The translations under genes and the position numbers were made by a program. DNA of 64,000 nucleotides from Aaosphaeria pasadenensis (Eukaryota > Ascomycota > Dothideomycetes > Pleosporales), in assembly GCA_022813625.1 (NCBI GenBank), contig JAKLMB010000018.1, positions 186,001 to 250,000 on the forward strand, given 5' to 3'. Below, piece after piece: positions 11,719 to 23,565 of this stretch. Under the pieces are notes generated by a model, which saw only the letters and a list, made by a program, of their open reading frames with translations, was not told the origin of the DNA and made no database searches. How positions within the stretch are numbered: position 1 is the first letter of the stretch; each line of letters begins with the position of its first letter.

Positions 11719-13038
11719 GGGGTTGGGTGGTTGGCTTAACTATCCGGTGCGGGACAGGACAGGACTTTACCGCCGACTATGAACCGTGACCGTGACCACA
11801 GGCAATACGAGCATCCATCACCTACCCCTCCAGATGGAGCTAGGGAAAGAGAAGAGAAGGCAAATACTCAAGGGGGGCACAGCTTCTGCTGTCCCGTTGT
11901 TATTGCGGAGTATGTATGTAACTTGAAACATACTTGTCACCGTAATCTCACGCTCCTTTACTGTACTGTCTCTTTGCTGTGTACATACACCTACTTCGTA
12001 CCAATGTAGGTAGAGTAGGACTATGAGGTATATACAAGTAAGTGTGAATGCATGCATGTGCCCACTACTCAGTGGTGCCATTGTATACCAAATGCTGCAA
12101 CCCACTTAATTGAGGTGCGCAAGCGTGAAACTAGCCATTGAGTAACGAGTAATGCGAAACTAATGACTAGAGGAGCTTCTCAACATCAACAACTAACATC
12201 GGGTCAGTAGATCCTTATCGTTCACCATACTCCTCATCTTGGGCTTCATCTGGGCCTTACGACGAGTCGTGAATGTGTAGTACCATGTAAGAATTACAGA
12301 GTCACTCGTGACCCTCAGTTACACTTGAACGAGGTATCGCAAATATACCTAGGTAGGTATTTACTTTATTTACCCTGCTTTTCTGTTGAGACCGAGGGGT
12401 ATGAGACATCACACACACATATACACGCAAATGCAAAATCACACATCACAGACAAGCACAGAGGTCTCAGGAATGTTCCAACGAGAAAACCACATTTTAA
12501 TTAGAGATTATTAGGTGGGTTCAGTTGCCCTAGTGGCCGCTTGTACATCTCCTCATAAGGCTGTACACAGGGTATCAGGGGTATTTCGCGACAAAAAAGC
12601 AAGAAAACATAGCGACAGCCAGGCCAGACAGTAAAACAAATACTTGGTATCAAAAAGAGAGAAACAAGTGCAGAGTGGTATCAATCTAGACAAACAAGTG
12701 GGCATAAGCACGAAAGGAAAGCAGCAGAGATTGACGACCTCCAAACATGTCCAATGCCACAGATGAATGCCCACACATAACTATGAGCGAGTGACAGGGG
12801 TCGGTGCGAAAGAAAGAGACGACAAGGGGTGGCGGGTATGAGTACGGGTAGGAGAGTGATGCGTGGGAGCTCAAATCCAAGGCCCTGCGCCGGAATACAT
12901 GCGAGGTAGTCCAATGCAGGATTTTCGGGGTATTCGTCGTGCAAGCCGTGCGGTCAAACAAGGGATCTTCGGTATCTTTGCTTTTCCGTCATTCCATCAT
13001 GGCTATCGTCGAGGAAGGTGGGATCTTCCCACCATACC

Positions 13039-15248
13039 TTATGCAGTGGTAGAGACTTGGGGCGCGCTTTTGGGAGCCTGCCCTACTGTAACCGCATCGG
13101 GAACGACGTCACCGATGGTGGTGGGCTCGGTGGTAGCAGCAGCGGCGGGAGTCTCCTCCTTCTTCTCCTCAGTGGCGACGGCGGGAGTCTCGGTGGCAGG
13201 AGTCTCCTCCTTGGGCTCAGCAGCCTCCTCGACCTTGGCGGGGTGGGCAGCGGGCTCCTTCTCCTTCTTGGAACGTCCAGCCTTGCTGGCGTTGCGGAAG
13301 AGACCCTCGACCTTGCCGAAGATGGATCCGCGCTTGGGCTGGGAAGAGGCCTCAGCAGGAGTCTCCTCCTTGGGGGCCTCAGTGACGGGAGCAGCGGGGG
13401 TCTCCTCGGTCTTGGGGGCCTCGACGACGGGAGCAACGGGCTCCTCAGTCTTAACTGGCTCCTCGACCTTGGGCTCCTTAGCAACCTCGAGAGGGTTCTT
13501 GGCCTCGCTGGGAGACTTGACCTTCTCCTTGGTGCCACCCAAGAACTTTCCGAAAGAGAAGTGCTGCTTCTCCTTGTGGGGAGTGGTGGCAGCTGGCTTG
13601 ACCTCCTCCTTCTTCTCCTCCTTTGGTGCCTCAGTGGCAGCCTCGGCGGGAGTCTCGACGGGAGCAGCAACAGCTGGGATCTCCTCGATCTTAGGTGCCT
13701 CAGCAGCGACCTCAGTCTCCTTAGGAGGGACAGCAGGAGCAGCAGCAAGGCCAGCCTCAGACTCCTTCTTCTCAGTGGTAGGGCTCTTCAGCTTCTCCAC
13801 GAAGTTGCCGAAGATGGATGCACGCTTAGCAGGCTTGGGCTTCTCCTCAACCTTCTTCTCCTCGGCGACAACAGGCGCAGCAGCGACGGGCTCCTCGACC
13901 TTGGTCTCCTCAGCAGGCTTGGGGGCCTCCTCGGTGGCAGGGACAACAGGAGCAACGACGGCAGGGGAAGCCTCGGTGGCGGCGGCGGGAGTAGGCTCAA
14001 CAGTCTCCTCCTTGGCCTCGAGCTCGCCCTCCTTCTTCTCCTCCTTCTTTTCCTCCTTCTTCTCTTCAGCCTTCTCCTTCTTTCCGAGGAAACCACCGAA
14101 GATGGAAGCACGCTTGCCACGGGAGACGGAGCGGCTCTTGCTCTTGGACTTCTTCTTCTTCTCCTTCTCCTCGTCGGAAGAGGAGCTGGAAGAAGATCCG
14201 GCACGAGCAGGAGTGGAGCCCTCAGCGACAACAGGCTCGGTGGCCTCGGCGGGCTTCTCCTCAGTAGGCTTGAGACCGTCGGTGCTCTTCTTAGGGGTGG
14301 AGCTCTCCTTAGCGGCGGTAGCTACTAGTGCAGCGGGCTTGCCTTCGCTTAGGGTTAGCATCGAGTCCATGCAACGGGAACAAGCGAATGCAGCAATGGT
14401 TTTCCTCCGATTGCGACGCGACGCGCCTATGATGAATTAATTGTACTTACCAAGCTTGGAGAGTTCCTCCTTGTAACCCTCGCTGGCGACGATGGTCTCC
14501 TTCTGGGCCTTGGCCTCCTTGACGGCCTCCTCGAAAGCAACGAACCATCCGTTGCGCTCGGTGGCGGTCTGAGCCTCGAAGGCGTGCTTCTGACCGTGCA
14601 ACTTGAAGTGGAAGGCAATGGTGCCATCCTTGACGAGGTTCTCCGCCTCAGCCTGGTCAACTGTGTTAGCTGGGGAACCACGTGATACTTTCGAACAGTC
14701 TCAACACTTACCAAGTTAAGGACACCCGCGGGAGTGGCCTTCTCGTCGGCATGCTTGACGAAGTAGAGGAGACCCTTTCCGGTCTGGCTGGACCAGGCAG
14801 CAGTTGGGTGAGCAACCTCAGCCTTCTCGCCGCGCAAGTAGTGGCTCAAGCTCTGCGTAGAGACAGCCTCCTCGCCGAACCAGAAGTACTTCTTGGAGTA
14901 GCGGAAAGCACTAGTGATGTGGTTAGCATGTTTGCGCCGCAAAAGCATACGGCACAATACTCACTTCTTGAGGCCCGGAGCCTTGTAGCCCAAAGCACCG
15001 CTGTGGATGGGCTCGACGGGCTTCTCAACCTTGGTCTCCTCCTTCTTCTCTTCTGCCTTCTCCTCAGCTGCAGCTGGGGCAGCAACCTCACCCTCAGCCT
15101 TCACTGGTTCCTCGACCTTGGGCTCGACAACCTCGGCGGGAGCGACAGGGGCAACCTCGGCGGCGGGAGCGACAGGCGCGGCGGTAGCATCGACGGGCGC
15201 GACAGTGGTCGGCTCAGTGGTTGGTGCGGTAGCGGGAACGGCGGCCAT
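13039..15248 (-). CDS. PH-domain (Meu6-like) protein with a long Ala/Glu/Lys/Pro tail
   Basis: Predicted 662-residue protein. Exons in transcript order are 15248-14965, 14910-14712, 14652-14451 and 14342-13039, with introns of 54, 59 and 108 nt. Residues 1-90 are Ala/Pro/Glu-rich. A pleckstrin-homology-type domain (about 95-228) follows, with the RYSKKYFWFGEEAVS strand pair and a closing helix TERNGWFVAFEEAVKEA; it resembles the fungal PH_6/Meu6 group. The tail is very rich in E, K, A, P and T and contains four copies of a K-R-x-S-I-F-G-like motif at about residues 305, 401, 487 and 565. The long open frames on the opposite strand are by-products of this biased composition. The promoter side (15480-15600) is purine-rich on the plus strand, so pyrimidine-rich on the sense strand, as often seen before strongly expressed fungal genes. 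Cellular role unknown. Confidence 0.85.
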
Positions 15249-18200
15249 TTTGTGATGATTCAAACAAACTAACTCGGGTGACGTTGGTTGTAGGTTGAAG
15301 GTGTTGAGTCACTCGAAAATACGGTGAGAGTAGGAGCTGGAAGCTTGACGCTGGAAAGCTATCGAAGGTTGGGTGGGGGTATAAGGGGGGTATATGTGTA
15401 TTACAAAGGAGTATGAAAGGGACAAGGACTGTGCCGTTGGGAGACAGCTACAGAAGATGTATTGAGAGAAGGCTCGATCTTGGAGGGAAGAATCCGAGAG
15501 AGCAAAAAGTAGAGAGTTAAAGAGGAAGAGAGAGAGCGAGGTGGTGTGAGGAATAAGAACGAAGAGGAAAAAAGCGAGGGAGCCAAGGGCAAGGAGAGCT
15601 TTAAGAGGGTGGATGGATCATGGTTGGTTGTAGGACTTGGGTTCGTTGCTAGGGGGCAGGGATACGGAAATTGGTTGGCTCAGCACAGTCACTTCTCTGT
15701 CTCCTCTACCGGAGTACCTACTCTCACACTCACTCTCGCACTCGCACCTCTCGCCCCGCCCACCTACACTACCACCACCCGCTTGTACTTTAATTGTATT
15801 AGAGTAGAGTAGCAGTATTAGTAGTACGGAGTACATAGTTAACTAGTGGTGGTAGACTGGTAGTGGTAGGGCATTAGTTATTTTATTCTCCTAGGTACAG
15901 AGTACCTGGCTAGGCTTTACCAGGAACTGTGTACGGTGTACATTTACTGTATTTTATTACTCCTGTCCTATCCCGTCCTATCCTCTCCTCTCCTGGACTT
16001 CAGCACGCTCGACTGGGACACCTGGGCCTTCTTGCGTCCACCTCCTGGAATTAAAAAATAAACGGGTTGGGCTGGCTGGGCTGGGTTGCTTATGCAAAAG
16101 CGCTGAGGGCGCTCTGAAACAAAGCGCCTCTCATCCTTTAACTTGTGCTCTGCCTTTGGTTGGATATCACAGTACGCATGTATGGGGTATTACTGCATAT
16201 ACGTCTGATAATGTATCTATGTCTGTACGGAGTGTTATTCAATATTATTTTATTCTTACCTCTATTTGATGGACAAACCATCTACGTGCAAAGTACCGAG
16301 TACCGTTGTAGATAATTGTAATTATTCTCTGTCTTTGCGCCTCATCCCTTTTCATCCCCACCCCCCTCTCAATACTATCTGCGAAGTACACAGTACATAG
16401 GTACATCCTATACACTATCTGACCGTATGTTCATCCATGCACTTCTGTACATTTCTGTACCTACACCGTATGTGATATACCTACATGCTACATACGAACA
16501 CAAGGCTATAATCCGCATACATTATAGTGGACACTCTTCCTCCCGCGTAACAATGGAAAGATGCGGGACAACCACGGATGCATTCAAATTTAGTCTCAAC
16601 GTGGCGGTGACTGTACCTTATCCATTCATGCTGGATTATCTACGGAGTACTCCAACCTTGTCTTGCTTCCCCTCCTCTCACCCCCTCTACCCCCCCTTAT
16701 CATGATCGCTATCGGCATCTGCAGATATTGCTAATAATTCCGCCGTAGCCCGTACAATAAGTGAGTACGGGGAACGAAGAAAACGATGATGACGATGACG
16801 ATGATGAGCGATCGCAATGCCTAGGTCGCGATATCTCGCCGATGTCAGAGGTCATGCGACCTTTCACCATCCACTCTCTTCTTGGGAGACCCTGGGAAAA
16901 CCCTTTTTAGACCCTCCAACAGTCCTGCCGTCTATCCTCTCACAGGACGCATCTGAAAAAAGCCACACCCACTTGTCGGCGCCCGTTGCCTTGGGACAGT
17001 TGGGAAATGCATCACCTGGCACATGCGGTCAACCAAAGCAGCGAGCGGGACTAATGATAAAGTACATGATAAACGGTACTCCGTAGAAAGCTTTTCTGTG
17101 GCTTCGTCTTATTGTTAACGTATGGACGGGTAGAAACGTGGAGATGGCCGTCTTTCAGCATCCCACAGAATGGTACTGCGAACCATGTTTCTCTTCCCCA
17201 ATAACTATCGTGTGCCATGTGTTGGCGGGAGGGCTTGTGTGAACCACCACTCGTGCTTTCACCATCGATGCCCATGCCGCGTCTTCCAGGTTTGCTGCAG
17301 TTTGCCTTGCCTCCCGGTCCGGTGCGGAGGCATGCAGCATACGGCGTACTTACATGGCATGCCAATCTTGTCTTCGGTAGACAACTGTGTACGTATACAT
17401 ACTTGGGGTCCGCTGCAGACTGCAGACTGACTACAGTATGTATTGTACATTACTGCCCAGTAGCCGCTGCATGTTGCCATCCTGGGCATGTCTTCTCTCA
17501 TCGTTTGCACGGTGTACTTGTAATCACCCCCATGTATCTACCGATTATTGCCTGCACCATGTCATAACGCTCTCTGCCTCTTGTTCCTTTCCGATACTCT
17601 TCGTTCTTGTAGAAATGGTACGTGAATGGCAACTTCAGCCTGACGTGTGCACACTAGTATAGCCATGTAGGTACTCCGTAGTAGGTCTTGGATGACGGTG
17701 GTAATCAATGATGGATTAAGTACCATCTGTACTCTGTACCTACGGCTCACGAGTACATACGGAGTACACAGAGGTAAGAATGCTCGACTCCCCCTCCCTT
17801 CAGCACCACCCACCACACACACCTCGCGTGCCAGACACCACTCTCGAAATCGTGCATTTATCCCGACTGCAGACCTAACGCAGTATCTACTGCACAACTG
17901 AGCAGCCTCTGACAGTGCACGGCGAACACAAGTACTCCCTACCAGATAAACGGTCTAGCCCGTCGCGGCATGGTTAGCAGAAGCACGACACCGTCACCTG
18001 CCAAGAAGTGTTGGTCATAGCTTCACTACAGGGCTAGACAACAATACCTACGAGTCACGGGGTTGCGCCTTTCACCAAAACCTGAGTATTATTGCCTGGT
18101 ACGAGACTACGGGAGACCACAAGTAACTTCAATCCAGCGCCTACAACAGACTTACTCGCACTTACTCAGAATACTACAGGCACTTGCCTACGCCGAATCT

Positions 18201-21200
18201 ACTACTTGACATCTACAGCACTACCATCATCCCTCCTCTTCTCCAATCTACTCTACTTATCTGCCGTCGCCAGCGAATCCCAATAATCCTCTTCCTCACA
18301 ACGCAGATCCCCGTTTAGAGCGAATGGACCCTTGCCGCCAAACAACGCTTATGATCAAAAGAGGCCCCCGTAGCATGTCTATCCGTGACAAGGTCCACCG
18401 CCAAAAGCCCGCCAAAAAAGCTGGTCGCCCACCTCACGGCACCAAGAGCCCATTGCCATCACCCATCATCCCATCAGTAGTTAGTGGGCCATCACCCATT
18501 ACCCATCGACCATCCTCATCCCATGTGTGGTCTACGGCACACTTGTGGATCATTAAACTAACCCTCCGTAGCGCTCTCTTTCTCACACCTCATTACCGAG
18601 CGTGAACCCGCCCAATTTTTTCTGTTCGCAGGTCTCAGATGTTGAAACAATCCTGATTCTGAGTCCTGACATGTCTACACCCATCGTCCGCAACTTCTGT
18701 GACACTTCAATTCTCCGTCGCCCTTCCACCCTGGTTCCCCGCTCGTCGCCCACAGCGTACGACGCAGAGGCATCCCTCTCCTGCGCGGTGCCTGGGCGCA
18801 GTGCGTCGCTGGAGGTGACACAGAGACGCACCATGACGGACTTCCCTGCTCGATAGATTGACCTTGCGAGGGTCGTTCGCTGATCAGAACCTGCGGAAGC
18901 TCGGGCCCAACGTATACAATACTGTACGGCTCCTGCAGTCCAGTATTGTAGTAGAATAGCCAGATCCGTCGCGACCATGCCGAATCCGCCGGCTGATCTT
19001 TGACAATGGGAAAGATGCGCCCAGGGAGTCGAGTTCCCGTTTAGGGTGTTCCTCGACTCACGTGTGAAGGGGAAAAGGGGGGCTCTACCATCACCATCGC
19101 TACACTACGACTGCTCAACAATGTCTGGGAGATACACAAGTCTCAACCATGGGACGGCTTGCCTCATCTCTCATCCAAAATCGTTGCTACGTGTCACAGT
19201 TCCAGTCGCCCAGACGATGCACCACCATCTAGGTATTCAAAACATCGACCCCCATCATAATATCATTTGAGTATCTCCCTTTCATCTCGTCGGCGGCACG
19301 ATACAGTAAGTGCAAGCGATACAATTGATACCATGACCATCGAATCGCAGATCCCCCCTAGTCTGCCCGGCCAATCTCCTGGCTCGTTCCCTCACCGCCA
19401 CAAGTTTGCAAGGAAAGGGATTTCATATTGCCCCTGTCGACCATGCCCCGCCGACCTTTTTCATCGACAATTGTGCCACAACGGCATAGGAAATGGGCAA
19501 AACTCGGCTCATTATGCATGCATCCAGCATAACTTGGCCATGCCTGTGTCTTGACATTCATACAGCCATCGATGCAGATGAACTGATTTTTCCCTTTTCC
19601 CGTAACAATGGAACATCAATTCTTCTAGCGTAATACTCATCCGCATTCGGAAAAATCAAAATACAGACGGGCAAAAAAAATCTTTGATCCACATAAAACA
19701 AAATGCAGGGATTGTATTTTAGTTCACGGTCCCTCTAAGAGCCTCCTTTACACCCTACCATGCAACAAGGACCTTTTTTTCTTTGCAAAAGGCCCAAGAT
19801 TTCGCGTGCCGAGCCGTTGCAATTTTGTCTCGAGCAAGCCACGCGCTCCACATGCACCGCCAGACCCACGTTTCAATAAAGTATCGTGAGATTTGAGTCA
19901 ACGACGGGGGCGAGCCACAAGTTGAGAGTCAAGAGTCACGACCTAACGACACTAGTGCGGGCCAACCAGATCGCGAGGATCGACGTCTTCCCATCCAATG
20001 CTCACATGGAGAACCGATCCGTAGTGCTCCTCAGAAAAGACACCTATCTCGAAAGTGTTCGGGTCTCGCAAGATCAGAAGAATAATGGAAGATATCCCGG
20101 TCTTGATTTGCTAATACCCGTGGTGTGTACGCGTGTGGGCTAGCCTATCAGAAATCTCCATCCCGCTTTCTACCCATGGCATCAGAAACCATCAAACTCA
20201 TCATCGAATGATCTGATGAAACCGAAACGAAAAGGAGAGAGATGAAAAAAGGGAACGAGAGAAATCTCTTCCAAATCTCATCCTGATCCGATACACGCAG
20301 CAATGCCAAAACTAAGCAAGAATCAAGATGCCAATCAATTCACGAGCTAAAGAAAACCAGAAGATCATTTTTCTCTCTTTCCTTAACTAGTGCCACCGAA
20401 ACCATGATATGGCACACCTCGTACTTTTGAAATTTTCCCATCGCTGGAATACGCTTGGCGGGGGGAGTTCCCTGTTTCCCGCCCGGAGGTCGAATTAAGC
20501 TATCTGTGCGTTTGTACCTACCTAAGTGGTCGTTGAATCTAGCTTGACTTTCGTATGTGGGACTGGTCAAAGACGAATGCCATGTCTTCCATTTGACATT
20601 TTCTCGTTGGCTTTTTGAGCGTCAATCTGGACTCTATAGATATGCACAGCACATATGTGTGTGTGGATGGGTTTGATCAAGCAGTAGAATAACTCCATCG
20701 AAATCTGCAATAAATGCAACTTAAGAGAGGATTAGTTATAGCAATGTAGTTTTCCTTTCTATAAATTACACATTCTCAGTGATGTTATCAGAAAATCATT
20801 GAATATTATCATCGCTGTCATCACAGTTAACGTCATCACAATCATTACCACCACCCCAAAAACCCATGATCCCAACCCAGGCATACGCACGCCATACCCA
20901 ACCCCAGGCATCACCCTTGAACATCCTCCATCTCTTCGCTGTCGCCAACACATCAATCCAGTCGAGCAATCCATGTCCTGATACGAAGGGAATGACTTCA
21001 TTGAATCTGCGCTCTTATGCTCTCCCCTCACACCATTTCATGGAATTGAATTCGTATGACCCTGCTGTGTAGTTAGTAGGATAGGTACTTTGATTGTTCT
21101 AGTTGTATTTGTTTAGGTGGCTTGTGTCGTATTTTGCAGTTGCTCTGTTCTTTTTATTTGATGGCGGGATGGTCATATGAGAATATGAGAGAAATTAATG

Positions 21201-21619
21201 AACAAAATATTACAAGAAGCCATTAATGTAAGAAAAGTCCCTAGATCTTTTAATATAAAACACATGAGCTGAGTTTCAAATTAATGTGTTTTCTTTTTTC
21301 TTTAAATGTTTAGGATATATAACTAGAATTAAGCATAACATTGAAGTTCAACATAATATGTATGTACTATAATTCAATTTCTGAAAATTCACACTTCACC
21401 AAAAAACAACATGTGCTTTGTTTTATTTCATTCTATTCTTGTTTAATCCGATAACCCAAACCAAGCCAAAAAAAAACGAAGTTATCGTTTCCAACTTTAC
21501 CTAGTACTAGGTTATCCAGAGAAAAGGAGCTAGAAAAACGTCCAACGCATCACGAGTACGCAGACACTGTCCCATAACTCCACACCCAACTCCCACTGTC
21601 AACAATCCAACCAACCTCA
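15249..21619. other. Gene desert of 6.4 kb
   Basis: No frame longer than 131 codons and none with recognisable domains. It includes the promoter of the PH-domain gene, five exact TACGGAGTA/TACTCCGTA copies (15825, 16641, 17078, 17672, 17758), a GATGAC-rich microsatellite near 16784-16806, and an AT-rich stretch at about 21050-21560. I see no transposon ends, tRNA or rRNA. Confidence 0.6.
16784..16806 (+). repeat. GATGAC-type microsatellite
   Basis: Short GATGATGACGATGACGATGA tract in the gene desert. Confidence 0.75.
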
Positions 21620-23038
21620 TCAATCATCGCCATTGTCAATATCGGGCCGATACCAAGCTCTCCGCCTCATGATGCCCCGATAGATACTTCCAGGAAGCTC
21701 GTACTCAGTATCATCGTCATCGCCATCATATCCAGAATCGAAGCCAGAGCGGCATTCGGGCGCGGACTGTGTGCCATCGAAGCCAGAAACGCCGTACTCC
21801 ATCATTTGCCGTTCCATGTCCTTATTTCAAATTTTGCATAATTGCATGGTTCATCTTGGTGGAAGGGAATGATGGAAGCGAGGGAGTCTGGGGTGGACGG
21901 TGCGTCCGGGGATGGGTATGGTGGCGCTGGAATTTGTACTGTTGGCGGTACGGTCGTGCTTGACGTTGGTGTCTGCGGGATTGGTGGGACATTGGTGTGA
22001 TGTAGCGTTGTGGTAATCGGATTCGTTGCCGCTGGGAGAAAGTGCTGGTCCGCAGCTCCCAACACGTTCAGCGCCGGGGACACCACGGACTGTGGCCAGG
22101 TCGGGTACATGGGGCTTGAAGTCTCCTCTTGGAGGTGGTAGAGGCTGATCGAGTTCAGACATGGGGATGGGATTGTCTCGTCGAGATAGGAGGCTTCCAC
22201 GTCGATTCTGTTTAGGCGGCGTTCCCTCGTCCAGTGCGGCCTGTAGCAACCTAGATTGGCATCTGGCGTTTTCCAGGTCGGGAGAGATTGATTTATCGGA
22301 AGACAGAGCTCTGTGAATGTCGTGTCCTGCGGGCGGTGCATCTGCTTCCTTGGATTCTACACTCATAGTGCGTTCCAGAAGATCACCCAGAACACCTTCC
22401 ACATGCCTCTTCACAAGTCCCGGTGACACTTCTTCCTTCGACACGCCCGAGGGATCTCCCGCTGCATCGTCTTCAGCTTTGTACATAACAAACGAAGAAG
22501 GCGATGGTGCCCGATCTCTCTCCTGCGGATTTCCACTCGACGAAGTGGTCGGCCGGCTAAGACACGTCCATTTGGTTGTCCGTCCACTGGCACCAATATC
22601 CCAAGGTTGTTCAGGGATATCAGACGCCGTCAACTCGAAATCGCTCTCCACAGCTCTCTTCTCTTTCCCCTTCCCGTCTTCCTTCTTCTGCTCATCTGGC
22701 GCCTCAGAGTCCACAGCACTACGGGCATGCCCAGAAGCATTCGACGCAACCTGCCATACTGATCCGTCCGCCCTCCTATAAACCCCAACATAGCTCCATC
22801 GACTCCGGGAACTAGTCCGTTGTTGAACATTGCGTCCTATATTGACACGCTCTTCGCTGTTATGATCCCCATCATCGCCATCTTCCTTGGGACTCGGCTC
22901 TTGCATAACATAAACATCATCGTCGTCGTCTTCATAACTACCCACTTGTGCCCAAGGATATTTGTTTGCAGGAGTGTGGGGTTCGATGGATTCGCGGACG
23001 TCGTGATACTCATCTTTATCGTCATCGTTTGAAGCCAT
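21620..23038 (-). CDS. Acidic, Ser-rich protein of unknown function
   Basis: I do not recognise this family. The ATG at 23038 (MASNDDDKDEYHD) opens a frame that runs to a stop at 21851, giving 395 residues if unspliced. It has acidic runs (DDDDDVYVM), a WSYVGVYRRADGSVWQV segment (about residue 77) that looks folded, and long Ser/Pro/Glu-rich parts. After the stop, the same frame is open again from 21820 to 21620 with clearly protein-like content (YDGDDDDTEYELPG, RRRAWYRPDIDNGDD), preceded by an AT-rich stretch and an ATAAG acceptor. I therefore expect a terminal exon 21820-21620. Donors at 21964 (GTCAAG) or 22108 (GTACCC) would keep the frame (introns of 144 or 288 nt). The N-terminal part is well supported, the 3' structure is not. 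It lies head-to-tail after the ankyrin gene. Confidence 0.55.
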
Positions 23039-23565
23039 GGCTCGAGGACTCTGCGTCAAGCGATCGTGGCAAGTTTCTCCGGCTGAAAGGAATAGTAATG
23101 GAAAAGGGGGTTGGGTATGTATGTGGTGATGTAGCAACTGAGTGTTTAGTGCATTTGGGATGATAATGATTGGAGATATCGAAAGGTGTTGAGAAGGGAG
23201 AAGGTGAGGGGTGGAGTGGATTCATGAGTCGATCTTTCTGTTTGTCATAGTCGGTTCGATGGCGAATGGGAAGGAGCTATCGTATGTGAAGTGCGATTTA
23301 GGTTTCATTCTGGATTACTTGGGACGAAAGGATACATGTCATTGAATTGGAGATGGTCATGTCTGAGTGAGGTTTGATTGAATTGCTAGCTAATTCAAAG
23401 TCCACGAAAAGAAGTCATTAGTCGTCATCATAAGTTGAAAGTATACAGTAACGTGCATCAGAAATGACAGGATCCTCCAAAGCATAATAAGAAATGGAAA
23501 AAGGAGAAAAAGAATCATGGCACCTGTGAGGTAAATCATCGTAGGTTGGTTGAGGATCCCTGGGA
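23039..23565. other. Intergenic, ankyrin gene to acidic-protein gene
   Basis: About 530 nt between two minus-strand genes, holding the 3' UTR of the ankyrin gene and the promoter of the acidic-protein gene. No other gene seen. Confidence 0.5.

Larger units (their letters stand above)
11354..13038. other. Intergenic, 5' of the UBTD-like gene to 3' of the PH-domain gene
   Basis: Contains the TG and GGCGACT repeats, the promoter of the UBTD-like gene and the 3' flank of the PH-domain gene. Short frames at 12553-12961 show no recognisable features. Confidence 0.5.

Noticed and set aside
12863..14440. 525-codon plus-strand open frame (and a 436-codon one in another frame) opposite the PH-domain gene
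   Set aside because: Translations are Ser/Gly/Leu/Ala low complexity, a mirror of the Glu/Lys/Ala/Pro-rich tail on the minus strand; the minus-strand gene has splice sites and a PH domain.
20759..21031. 90-codon minus-strand frame with a hydrophobic segment, possible small membrane or secreted protein
   Set aside because: Lies in AT/GT-rich repeat-like sequence, no signal-peptide layout and no conserved pattern; not enough to call a gene.
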